A stretch of 64,000 nt of DNA from Himantopus leucocephalus (lineage: Eukaryota > Chordata > Aves > Charadriiformes > Recurvirostridae). Shown here one piece after another: positions 23,501-34,790 of this stretch; the stretch's first letter is position 1, and each line of letters opens with the position of its first letter. The position numbers were made by a program, and so were the translations under genes. The stretch lies in contig RSEF01000003.1 in the NCBI GenBank assembly GCA_003993805.1, positions 111,032,998 through 111,096,997 of the forward strand, written 5' to 3'. Below the pieces are notes generated by a model. It saw nothing but the letters and a program-made list of their open reading frames with translations, was not told the origin of the DNA and ran no database searches.

Positions 23501-26040
23501 TGAGACAGCCTTGTCCTGTTATTTGGGATACAACAGGCAAAGGATGTTCCAGATCCATGAGGAGAGCAAGTGTTAGCGCTAACCAGAGGTTTCTCACTAA
23601 TGATGTTAACAAGTGCTCAGATCTAGTGGCTGGCACACAGCAACTAAGCACTGGGTGTGAGTGTTTGGTTACCTGTCACACCCAAACCATTCCTTGGAGA
23701 CACTAAGGGGACCTCAGATGGCAACCAGCCTCAGTTAGCCCCACCAAAATGGGTTTCTATTTTGCAAAAGAGGTAGCAAGCCTGGCCTGACCCTCACACC
23801 CCATCATTAAAATTCCTTGGGAACTCCGGCCCAGCCGGGGGCAGATTCCAAGTCCTGAGGGTGAGGTCATGTCTGCAATGAGCCCATGACAATAATTGCC
23901 ATTATATGGCCCTATTTATTCTCTGAAGACACACTAATGTTGCTGCAGAATGGGGCCACAGGCAATAGAGAAGGCTATCTATTTGTGATTTTATGGTTTT
24001 ATTAACTTGAAGTTGTTAATCTGTTGTTTCCCGTTGCCTTGGTCCAGCACAATGGCAATGTGCTGAGCTCTAGTTTATCAATACTAAAAAATAAACATAA
24101 AAATAAAAATAAATGTAAAGATGAACTGAAGAGATGGAGTGCTTGCATCCAGGACACCCTTGGAGTGTGTGTTGGTATAGTGTGCAGTTGGCTTTTGCAG
24201 TATTACTGTCCTTCCACATTTTGCTTCCAGGAGGATTGTAAATTATTGTCTTCAATAGCACAGGGGTTTGAAAAGTGCCTGGCCAGGATTTTTCAGAGGT
24301 CAGCTGAGTTTTGGTGTGCTTGAATCTGGGTTGGAGGCAGAACAGGCTTAGGGCTTAAGCTTGGCTCTAGCATAAGCACTTTCTTTGTTTTTGTACTTCT
24401 GTTCTCTCCCAGGTGAATTTGCTTTTCTTCTTCATTGTTTGCTATGTTCTACAAGAACTGTTATTCCATCTAAATAAACCTGTGTGCTCCTGTTTAACCC
24501 GAGTAATGAGAGATTGACAATGGGGCATATCCAGGAAATGTGCTGGGTTTTTTAGCATTCATGCACTTTCTATTAAAGTTTGGGGTTCAGCATCACCCGT
24601 GCCTGCACCTCAAGAGTGCCCTGCCCTCTGAGTTGGGTTGTCCTTATTTGTTACCTTCTCTGTCCCACAGGGGAGGAATGAAATTTTAAAGATTACTCAT
24701 TTACAGTTTCTGTTGGTACAACATCCTTGTTGCTTTCCTGTGTGCTTCCTTTCTCCAGTAGACAGCACTCCTTAAAGGGAGTGGTTGAGTTTTCTGTCTC
24801 TATGTGGCCATAGGACTATTATCAGTGACAATTCTTTATTTTTTACACTAAAAATTTACAAAGTTGTTTTGGTTTTTTTTTTCAGAATGCCTTTCTAATA
24901 CACCACTGAAGCACAGGGGAAGCGATCTGGGGCAAGAGTGAGTCAGTAAGAACTTATCATTAGGAGATGAAACCTAAATAGGAAATATAATTAAGGCAGC
25001 ATTATGTAGCCTAGATCTTTATCCGGTCATTTCTGCCAGTTTGTTTATGTTCTTCACAGTAAAAAAAAATTCTACTTCTCTCAGCACCTTTCTGTTGCCA
25101 GTAGCCACACTGGGCGTTTAAAATAATATGCCAGTCTTTATCCCATTTATGCCAGCGGAAAGCAGAATTAGTTCCAGGTAGTCTGTGCAGTGAGTCTGGT
25201 TTAAGGGAGAGCAGAAGAATGGACCTCTCCCTCCGCAGACCCTGACTTCTTTGCTTGTCGGTTGGTGGAGTGAGGAAGTGTTTTAAAACAGTTTGATGAC
25301 TCAAAAATTAATATTCTTTCATGATATATAAACATCTACGTCCCCAATCCTATTGTGCTGGCACTATCAAGGAATGCTAATGAGGAATTTCGAAAAGCTT
25401 TTTAACAAAGATCACAACACTCATCCTGGTGTGCCGTACGCAATTCTCAGCTGCTGCACGGTTACTCAGTGTCCAGCTTTTTGTACTGAAAGAGAAATTT
25501 ATGGCTTTCTTCCTTTATTCATTCCCCTTTCACATAATGCTCCTTGAGCTGGCTCTGAAGATAAATCCTTCTTAAGCCTTTAAACATAAATCAGAGTTCA
25601 GGGATGATGCTCACTCAGAAGACGTCAGCTGTCTATAGCTAGTGTTAGCAGCCTTAACAGCAGTGAACTGCTTGCTGCAAATTTAGAGAAAGCCTCTTTG
25701 CTTTCCACTGCAAATTCTTTCCCTGGGTCATTACAGATCCATGGAAACAGTGCGTATGATGCACTACGAGTAAAAGTTTTCAATCTAATTTTATGTGAGT
25801 GTCTGCTTTGTTGCCATCCTTTGTCTGACGATTACTGTGTAATGCACAGGCAGTAATTGCAACGCCATTCGTTTCACTGAATTCATTAGCGTGTGTGTGA
25901 TTCTCATCTGATAAAATACATGTCTTGTGCAAAACATTTAGCAATAGACGTGGCCCGAGCCTTGAGTCTTATGTGTGGTCTGCACTTCAAATTCCTGAAG
26001 ATTTGTTGCCGTTTAGTTCAGGGCTTGGATTCACACTTAC
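20546..26040. other. Unique sequence, no assured gene
   Basis: Isolated donor-like sites occur at 20857 (CAG then GTAAGG) and 22635 (CAG then GTGAGA), but the upstream sequence has stops in all or most frames. An acceptor-like run ends at 24411 (TCTGTTCTCTCCCAG). It is followed by a 32-codon open segment that is hydrophobic at its start, with an AATAAA at about 24472. None of these was convincing enough for a gene call. Confidence 0.35.
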
Positions 26041-26138
26041 CTTTACCCAAGAGAAAAAAGGGGGTTTAGTTTGATCAGTCTCACAGCTTGGGTGCATGTT
26101 TGGCAGCAGTGCCCATGGATGTCGATGTGCCCAGATAT
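26041..26138 (-). CDS. Candidate internal exon with strong splice sites
   Basis: On the minus strand the acceptor-like run TGCTCTGCTCCCTTCTAG ends at 26139. The 98-base segment then ends in AAAG directly before GTAAGTG at 26040-26034. Both sites are close to consensus. Only one frame is open: two leading bases then 32 codons, containing IWAHRHPWALLPN and ending SWVK. The wider minus-strand frame is open for 127 codons (26370-25987), so the open frame alone is not independent support. No family recognised and no partner exon assigned. Confidence 0.25.
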
Positions 26139-29103
26139 CTAGAAGGGAGCAGAGCACCAAGGTGATCAAGTCTGAGGGCAGAGTGGGAATGGGGCGAATG
26201 GGCATTTCAGACATCTGGGCAGCTGAGTGCAGCAACGGCTGTGGGACTCCATAAATGAGGTGTGACCTGACCACAGACCACACAGCCATTGCAAAATGGC
26301 TTATTAAAAAAGTGAGCGTTTCATGTCTCTTGTAAGCAAACCCACCCACACAGGATGGGAGCCGGAGCACCGTGCGTAGGGCTTGGGTGCCTGTTCTTCA
26401 TCATCACTATTGCTGGTTCCCACAGAGCCACGGGTCGTTTTCTTGTGTGGGACTGTTTCGCTCCAGAGATTACTGGCTCAAAATTTTCACATTGGCAAGT
26501 TTCACACAGGAAGACACCAAAGGCGGTTTACACTTTTTGAGAACAGGGGCAAGGTCTCCTCTGGAGACCACATCATCCAGTGCTTCTTGGGCTCTGCTTT
26601 TCCAAGCAGATCACCTCCTTCCGCGTAGAAAGTCTGAGGGTCACTTCTCAACTCTGGAGGTCAGTTTGCACAGATCCAGTCAGAGCCGTTCCTAGTTTAT
26701 GTTTATTTAACACTTTAAGCTGCTGTAACTAATCACTGCAGCTCTCTTTTCATGAGTCACTGAGTTTAAAAATAGACATTTGGTGCATCTGGATTTGTTC
26801 CAGGACACATACTTCTGCATTTTCAGATAGACACATTTTCTCCGTTTGTATAATATTTCAGAGGAGTTGTATAATTAATTATTTCTTATCTTGATCAATA
26901 TGTTACCAAAGTGGAAATCATACCCATCCTTCCGCTCAGTTTTAAGAGATTTTTTTTCCATCTGAGAAGCTGCTATAAAATAATTACTTTTTCAACTAAA
27001 ATAAATATTGCCTAGCTCAGGAGCCTCTTCTGAGAGCAAGAGTATCAGAAGTTTTTCCAGGATAGTTCTCCAGAGAAAAAGGCCTCAGGCTTTGCTGGTC
27101 AGGGGAATGGAGGATTTGGCTAAACCAGTAGTGGTCACTGGCTCCTGTGTGATTTGCATGAAAATCACAAATTTACTGCTTGATTTATGTTCTCCTTTTT
27201 CAAATTGTGTTCCAACTGGCTTTAGCGGTGGGTGCTGGACAAATTTCTAATGAATCAAAAGAGCTTGGCTCCATGAAATGTTTAGCTGAACTGGTGTGGA
27301 AGAGTGGTTGGAGGAGAGACTGGAAAGTTGATCAAAATATTTGCAAGATGCGGAACTGAAAAAGGAGACTGGGGCCTGGTCACTATGAAATTTTTATTGT
27401 TGCAAAAAATTGTTATTTCTCTTTTTGTAGTCATTTGAACTGTGGTTCCATTCCAAATTCTCCACTCGGCTCTTTAGCCAGTTAACAGGGGAATCAATTT
27501 GCAGTAAAATTGTTGATAAGCTCAGTGTCTTTCATTGAGATTTAGGTTGTTCAGTTTGAATATTGATCCTCTTAACCACTTTGGAAATAGCCTAACCGCT
27601 CTGGAGATGGCAACCTGTTGTTTCAAGAGGGAGAGGTACAGAACTGGCTGAAAAAAGTGTTTTTCTTGAGATGAGTGCAGCGCTGGATCAGATGGGGAGG
27701 GACTGGGACAGGAGAGGCAGCAGAGTAAACAATTCTACTTGGAAGAGGAAATCTTAGTTACAGAATATGAAGGAGAAAAAAGTAGGAATCCACAAGAAAA
27801 TTCTACCTACCTGTCCTGGATATGTGTCAAGCTGGCTGCCTGCTGGGAGCTGGAGCTTACAGAGACTGACATCTGGTGTCTTTGTTCTTTACTCCAAATC
27901 ATAGTCTCTTTTTGCTATCACTTTTACTTCTGCTACTTGTACAATGCAGTTATCTGAAAAAGGAAGGCAGCTTTTCTTTGTACTACTGTGCATTGGAACT
28001 CATTGCTGCAAGATACTCTTGAGATACATCACTGGTCTAAAACATTACTCTCAACCTCTTAGCTTTAAATCTTTTGCAGATCTCTTCTCTTACAGTGTAC
28101 ATGAAGTGAAGTCTAGTAGGGCAGAGCTGGAAAATCCCTCTGTGCACTTCGGTTTCTGTGGCTCTGCGCTGTGGTGCAAGGGGGAGCTTTGGTGCATGTT
28201 GGCACTTCATGCCTGGAGGACAGCAGCTGTGAAATGTAAGTACAAGAAAGCAGGTACAGCTTCATCAGTCGCCTATACCAAATACCTGAAAAAAAAGGAG
28301 AATATGGGTTCAGTGTGCATCTGTGATGGATTGTGTGTGGCCTCACCCTGGTGAAGATCACAGGACTGGAATAGCTCTGCTCCCCTGGGACCATCAGCAG
28401 CTCTAAGGGGACACCAGGACAATGGGTTGGGTGTGGGTTGGGCCTTCTTTGACTCAACCAGTGCGTCTTCCATTGCCACTGAATGTATGCCCTAAGGTGC
28501 CAGTTACTGTTGAAATCTTTTCTGGAGTGTCCCAGCATATCTTCTGCAGGGTCCTAGTTGAGGCTGACAGGCTGTGATGGCAGAACGTGCCTGCCTCGGC
28601 TGGCTGACAGTCTGGCCCTTGGGGTTTGCTATTCTCCTTGTGCCGGTTTTTGAACAGATTTTTTGAAGTGTGCCTTCCAGCAGCTCTTTGAACTCTGTGG
28701 CTGGAAGTGATGAATGGGTGGTCAGTGAAAAGACCTAGAAATAAACTGCTGATTCAATTATGAATGAAATTGGCCTAGCCAGCACTATTAAAATAAATAT
28801 TTTGCCTTACATTGACTGGAGAAGGGCATGGTTTTACAGCTGTGTCCACAGCCAGGGTGATGTAAGTGCCCAGGGACGTTTCTGATGCAAGAGAAGTCAG
28901 TGAAGTTGAGCAAAAGCTGTTGCTGAATGTGGGAACACGTTCTTGGTGATGAAACATCCCTAGTCAGAAGAAGTCTTTTTCTTTTGGATGATTTAATAAA
29001 GTACTGGAGAACACATGCCAGAGAAATCTCCCAGAAATTTTCAGAGCTCAGTCAATTGCTTCCATCCTTTCTTTTCACTCCCTGGCCTAATTATTGCATG
29101 TCC

Positions 29104-29104
<1 letters not shown>
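26139..29104. other. Unique sequence
   Basis: No repeat recognised. The plus-strand frame 27944-28354 (136 codons) contains a GTAAGTA site near 28237 but has no recognisable domain and no clear acceptor. Confidence 0.4.
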
Positions 29105-29145
<41 letters not shown>

Positions 29146-29154
29146 TTATTATTA
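29105..29154. repeat. (TTA)n microsatellite
   Basis: About 16 TTA units with one extra T near 29146. Gives an artefactual poly-Ile or poly-Leu frame. Confidence 0.97.
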
Positions 29155-29869
29155 CACATCTTGTACAGCTTTCTGCACTGCCATTGGGTGTTTGTGCCTT
29201 TTAGGCAATGTTAGTTTAACTCTGCATAGCACACGCTTCATCTCCTTTGAACAGTAAAGTAGTTTACTGGGGTGGCATTTAAACTACCTGACTGATCTTC
29301 AGGTGAGCACTGTGATGCGAACAAGAGTGTTTGTGTCTTTCCAAATGAGTGCTCCAGGGTCTTAGCAGAGCTGAGCATATGCCACTGCATGGATTCGGCT
29401 CGCTCTGTATTTGCAAGGAGCTTAGAGAAGCTGAAGAGACTTCAAATACGAAAGCAACCCCAAGAGGCAGTGGAATTGTCTGTTGGTACTGCCAACTGGT
29501 GCTTTGCAGTCACCCCTGAAAGGGAGCAGCAATTATTTTGAGATGCACAACTTCTTGTAGAAATAGTTTCTTTACAAAATGCTAATGGATTTTCCTTTAG
29601 AATAACTTACTCCATTCCAAAGCACTTCCAAGCCCATGGGAACCCTGACATCTAGTACATGTTTCTGGACAGGGATTGCAGATTTTGATGCCATCGTAAT
29701 AGGAGCCTTTAGCCCATGGAGATGAAGAAAGTGATGGTGACATAGTATCTCACTACTGATAGTCAAAAGAGAAGGTTCCGGAAACTCCCATTTAGGGCAC
29801 AGAGTCCTGCTGGCTACTATAATGCATTGCATGATAGCTGTGAGTGGAGAAGTGGTGTAAGTGTTAGGT

Positions 29870-30040
29870 GTTGAATCAGGGTAGTTGTTCCTAGCTGCCA
29901 GTGGTTCCTTGTGTGACTACGGGCAAAATATTTAATCAATCTACTTGTTTCCTTTCCTGTCAGGACAATCAGTGACACCCACCTTAGTAAAGCTCTAGGA
30001 GAGATGAGAAGTGTGAGGTAAGACTTGCTGAACAGGATTA
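29870..30040 (+). repeat. MIR-like ancient SINE remnant
   Basis: CTAGCTGCCAGTGGTTCCTT, GTGTGACTACGGGCAAAATA, TTTAATCAATCTACTTGTTT and CCTGTCAGGACAATCAGTG follow the MIR core order as remembered: 'gtgtgaccttgggcaagtca', 'cttaacctct', 'cagtttcctcatctgtaaaat'. The right end (GAGATGAGAAGTGTGAGG) fits the 'gttgtgaggattaaatgag' part. Divergence is high, as expected for an element of amniote age. Confidence 0.5.
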
Positions 30041-30424
30041 TGAGGGAACCACATCATCAGAATTCACCACCTCTGTGTTACAAAATGATTCTCAAAAACA
30101 TACAAGAGCCCAAAATGAGGGTCGAGAGAACTAAAATTCATACCGAACTCTAAGGGTCATGTTTCCCCCTTTACAGCCTCCTCTCTGTTCTGTAGCACCA
30201 GCGTGCATGGAAATCCAGGGAAGTAAATATTCTTTAGTTTGTTTGTTAATTTGAGCTCCACGCAGCACTGAAGTTGAGGGAGTGCTGCAAGACTGGCTTC
30301 ATAAGTCAGGATGTGCTTGGTAACTGAAGGGTAAAGGGTAAAGATAATAAAGTTGTCTACTTGAACAGGAGGTAGAGTGGATTTGAATGGGTGATGGATA
30401 TTATGAAAACAACTGCTTGTTTTC

Positions 30425-30457
30425 TCTGTGTGCGTGCGTATGTGCGTGCGTGCGCAC
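30425..30457. repeat. Short TGCG/TGTG simple repeat
   Basis: TGTGTGCGTGCGTATGTGCG followed by TGCGTGCGCAC; imperfect GT/GC alternation. Confidence 0.75.
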
Positions 30458-33400
30458 AGTCTGTCCTCCATCTAGTGAATATGCAAGAGCCGACGATGGG
30501 ACTAATAGCAAGATTTAAAAAAAAAGCATAAAACAGAAACAAAAGGTCATTTTTCTTTGCTCTGATTATACTCCAGCTACAAGAGCTTCTCTGAAAATGT
30601 TTAGGAAAACTTTGTGTCAACATATACAATAAAATGTTAGTATTCAAACCTAACTAGCAAGAATCATTTTATAGCTGCTGCAGCTGCTGTACCTTAAGTT
30701 AAACTTTTACAGGATTTTTTTTTTTTCAGGGATGTTATTTTTTACCATTTGAAAAGGATCCTTTTTATTGTCTTGCTGCCTGAAGAATGTCTGGGAGAAA
30801 CAGGGCAGTTAATGGAATTAAAGAGTGAGGCTCACTTCATCCCTTATAGAAATGATTTTTTTCCCCACTTGCATTTCATGCTGCAGTGACAAGTAAGGCA
30901 TTACTTGATCCCCCTTGCAGGAGCCCTGCTGCCTTTGGGCAGCTGAGCTAAAATGGTGAGGAGGCATAAGAGGAGAATTCCAGTTTTTTTTTATATTTTG
31001 GGGGTTGTCTACCCATCTCACTTTATGCATCTCTGCAAAATGTCTTGGCCAAGACTTTCTGAAAAGGATGAAAGCCCAAGACCAACCTATGTTTACGGAT
31101 TTTAGAAATAAACCCATCAAAAGCAGTATTCTCAGTAGTTCCCATTAATATAGAGTTTCTTGGGGTTGTCATCACTGGGCTAAATTGTGGTTCTTCCATC
31201 TCATTTTGGGGCTACTCACCTAAGCATGCTAGCCACTGATGTAAACTACTTCTGAAAGCTCCAAAACCAAAGTCAGGCCCTTACATAAATTCATTCACAG
31301 ACTAATCAGATGTGAGATGCAGGGGGTGAAGGTCAAAGATTCAGCCGGCCAGCCCAGACCTACCCAGAACATGCGCTCATGAAGAGGTCCTGCTGGTCCC
31401 AGGAGGAGGAAGTCTCATCCTTCCCCTGTACATCCAGGGTATTTTCCTTTCTATCTGTCTTCTCTGAGCTCTCTGAGATATAAATTGGTTTTGCTTTAAG
31501 CAGAGTATCTGATTTATCCAGGCAATAATGAGTTTAAAAAGCAAATACGATAAATAAGACACTAGAAATGGTTTCACACTAAGTAGCCGGGGCCACCATG
31601 GAGTCAAGGAAGGATCTAAAAAAACTGTGCATGCAAACACACCCTTACTTGCTGTATGTTGTAACTCATCCTAAATATACTCCTGGAAAACTCAACAAGA
31701 AATGCTGACTTCTTTAGTGAGAGACATCTAAAATCATGCACTGTTAAATTTCATTCATTAGGCTCTCACCTCAAGAGCCCTCATTTGCAAGTGTATCCCC
31801 AGCCAGCCTGTCATCAGAGCTACTTATAGAGAGAGTTTAGAGCAGCTATGGGAAAAGATGAGAAATACTTTAACTCCTGATTGTGCATACTGCTTTTGAG
31901 GTGCCTGGGCCCCAAAATGTGGTATGCTGGGGGGGCTGAGCTCTCTGCAGCAGGGCTGGTCCCAGTAAGTGGGTTGAGTACAAGCGAACTTTCCTTCCTA
32001 GTATTTTACTCTGTTTTATCAGAGTATGGGGTACAATACCTTAGGAAGTGAGAGTGGGTGGGAATCATACAATAAATTAATGAAGATTGTTAATGAATAA
32101 GGGTCTTGCAAAGTCAGCATGATGGGTGACCCGTGGGAGTGAAACGCTTGTACTGTTGGAGAACGACCCTTGTGAAGAACGTCAGAGCAAACCAGCTTCT
32201 CAACTGCTGTGAAAGTTGTAGCTAAGACATATGACATTGAAGGGGCACCAGGATATTGTAAAACAAGGGTCCGGTACGAAGGAAGCCCTAAGAGATAGAT
32301 AAAAAATGAGAAAATGGCCTGCAGGCTATTACTCTGGTGTTCGGTAGATGACTATGTGGAGGGGGGATTGCTTGTCTCTCAGGAAATATCTTTTTTGTTG
32401 TGCATAGCGACAGTTGCACAGGTTTAGGAAGGTCTGACTTTTAGGACACGAGCATGAATGTTGTAATAACAAGAAAAAAAAAAAACTAAATATTTTTCTG
32501 AAAGCAGGATTGCGGCAGTGTGCCAGAAACTCAGCGTGCAGGTTTACATGTTTGACCTGAACCATAATCCCTTCAGACAGCAATTCTGCATGTCAGAAAG
32601 TCTGTTCTGTAACGAGTGCCACACCATCTTATTTATTCTCCCCTAAGAAGCACTTTCTGTCTTTGGAAATAACAGCTGTATCAAAAAAGTAGTAAGAAAT
32701 CCTTAGATTAACTATATTTAGTATTTCCTAAAATCAAAGCATCGTATTAAGTGATTCACTTCCTTTTGTTTTGAGGTATAATTACATGTGTTAAATTGTG
32801 CTCAGGAAAGTGATTAAAAGAAATTTGCCCTCCAGAGAAAAAATGTAGGAAAGATTAAAAGGCTTGGGTTTGTTTTTTGTTTTTTAATCTGTAAAACAAT
32901 GTTCTTTTTTTTTTTTTTTTTAAGAGGTTGGTATTAAATTGCAGTTCTAGAGACACAAAACAAAATTAAATAGAAAACATATTTTAAAGGGAAGCTGAAA
33001 CTGATGATGAGAAAAATTGGTGAGAAAAAAATACAGAGGAGGTAAGTGGAATCACACTCCAGCCTGTCTTGTTTGAAAGCTTCAAACCCTTTCCTCTGAG
33101 ATTAAAGCATGCCACTACTGGGGGAGACAGCCTGCGAGGGGAGGGTTAACCTTATGGTAATGAATTAAATTTCAAAAGAAGGTTTGAAATCCCTGGATGT
33201 GTGTTTTGATGTTAATTGCAAGGCAAGGTTAGTGCTATTAAAGTATTGGCAACCTAGAAAATTCCCAGAATAAGGCTGTTCAGACAATCCTGAGGTACCT
33301 GAATATTTTTTTTTTGGTAGCTATTGTGCCAGTGCAACTCGCATGGTCTTGTTTCTCTTTAAGTAAATGGCAAAACAGACTCTAATGATATGTTACCATT

Positions 33401-34649
33401 TAATTTTAACAAAGGAAGAGAGAATTAGCAAAATGGTCTGATTTGCACATCCCAGCGGTAGTAGGAATTTAGTTTGTCAGCCCTCTGAATCTTTAGCGCT
33501 GACACTAGAAGCATGAAATCTCTGCAGAGATGGAAAATTAACATTCGGGGAGATCTATTCCTTCCATGTATATGCATATGTGTATGCTTGGAAGTCTAAG
33601 GAGTGGTATGAACTTGAACATCAAGATTAAAAGAGGGGTTAATTTTTTCAGTACCTATCATCACTGTATAATCTGTATGAAACAAACTTAATGCATGGTT
33701 AGTTTTCAGTTTTCACAATTTCATTCAACCAGGAGATAGTGTTTCAACATTTGATCATATAGAACAGAACAATATGGGGATGTGAGAAGAAATACACCCA
33801 AAATCCAGATCTAACATGAAGTACTGAGTATTTCTACTGCCAAATCAATAGAACTATATTGACATTACTTATTCTTCCTTTGGCAATACGTATGTTGTAA
33901 GATTTGCTGTTTCGCATTTGATGGTGTGAAGTTATCATAAAGATCCCTCCTCATCTTCTAAATAGTCTCCAAGAAAATCAGTGGAATGAAGTTAATTATA
34001 TGCATATGGACAAATTAGTGCCATTCTCATGTTCAGAAAGAGCTTGGAAAAATTTCCCAAAGCATATAGTGCTGAATAAGCTGTTTATATTCCATAATAC
34101 TTAGCACGCTTCCAACTCAGACTAACATTTTTGGACTAAAATCCACTTTTATTTTGGAGCACAGTTTGCACATAAGGGGATATTCCAGAATGCTTATTGT
34201 GAAATTGTTTATTTTACAATTATAAAATTTCTCCATGGAGACAGACCAAAGGTTCCTCTGCAACATCTTCAGGATGTCAAAAACTTAAAGAGAGAGTAAA
34301 TGTTATTTATTTCTGTCAAGGTGTGTTTCATGCAGCCAAAAAGTGCTTCTTTTTGAAAGGAAAATCATGTCTAAACAGTTTTGAAAGCATGTCACGTTAG
34401 GAGAGATTTTAGGAACTCAGTTGATTTAGCATATAAAGGAGAAAATTAAGGACTGGCTTGATCACAGTTTACCCAGAGAAAGTATTTGATAATATGGTTT
34501 TTTTTTTCCAGCTAACAGACAAGGCATTAGCAGGAACCAAATTCCTGGAAGTTCAAGCTTGACATACTCAGACAGAAAGCAAAGCGAACCTTTTTAACAG
34601 TTTTTAAAACCATTATCCCCTTGGAAGAGTTTGCCAGGACATGATAGAT
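30458..34649. other. AT-rich block free of young CR1
   Basis: Long AT-rich DNA with homopolymer T runs (18 T at 32905-32922). It has isolated splice-like sites: a GAG then GTAAGT donor at 33041-33047 (+) and an AG then GTGAGT donor at 31220-31214 (-). No open frame of note after 32.6 kb. No recognised repeat. Confidence 0.4.
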
Positions 34650-34790
34650 TTACTATCACTTACATTTAAGTACGGTATTAATAACACTGAAATGAGCTGT
34701 GGAACGGTTTGCCAAAGGATGTTGAGGACACTAAAGCTTTCCATGGGTCCAAGAGGCATTTGGACAAATTCATGGAAGAAAAATGAATTG
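34650..34790 (+). mobile_element. Probable ancient CR1-related remnant
   Basis: GAGCTGTGGAACGGTTTGCC, AAAGGATGTTGAGGACACTA and CATTTGGACAAATTCATGGA match the order of an old CR1/L3-type ORF2 tail (the 'LWN.LP', 'VE.A' and 'LDKFM' region). The downstream part could not be followed, so the fragment may extend to about 34.9 kb. Confidence 0.5.

Noticed and set aside
24396..24516. Strong acceptor followed by a 32-codon frame (VNLLFFFIVCYVLQELLFH) and AATAAA
   Set aside because: Faint resemblance to a receptor membrane helix did not hold on inspection; too short to call.
28927..29257. Frames with poly-Ile or poly-Leu resembling membrane segments
   Set aside because: Translation of the TTA microsatellite.
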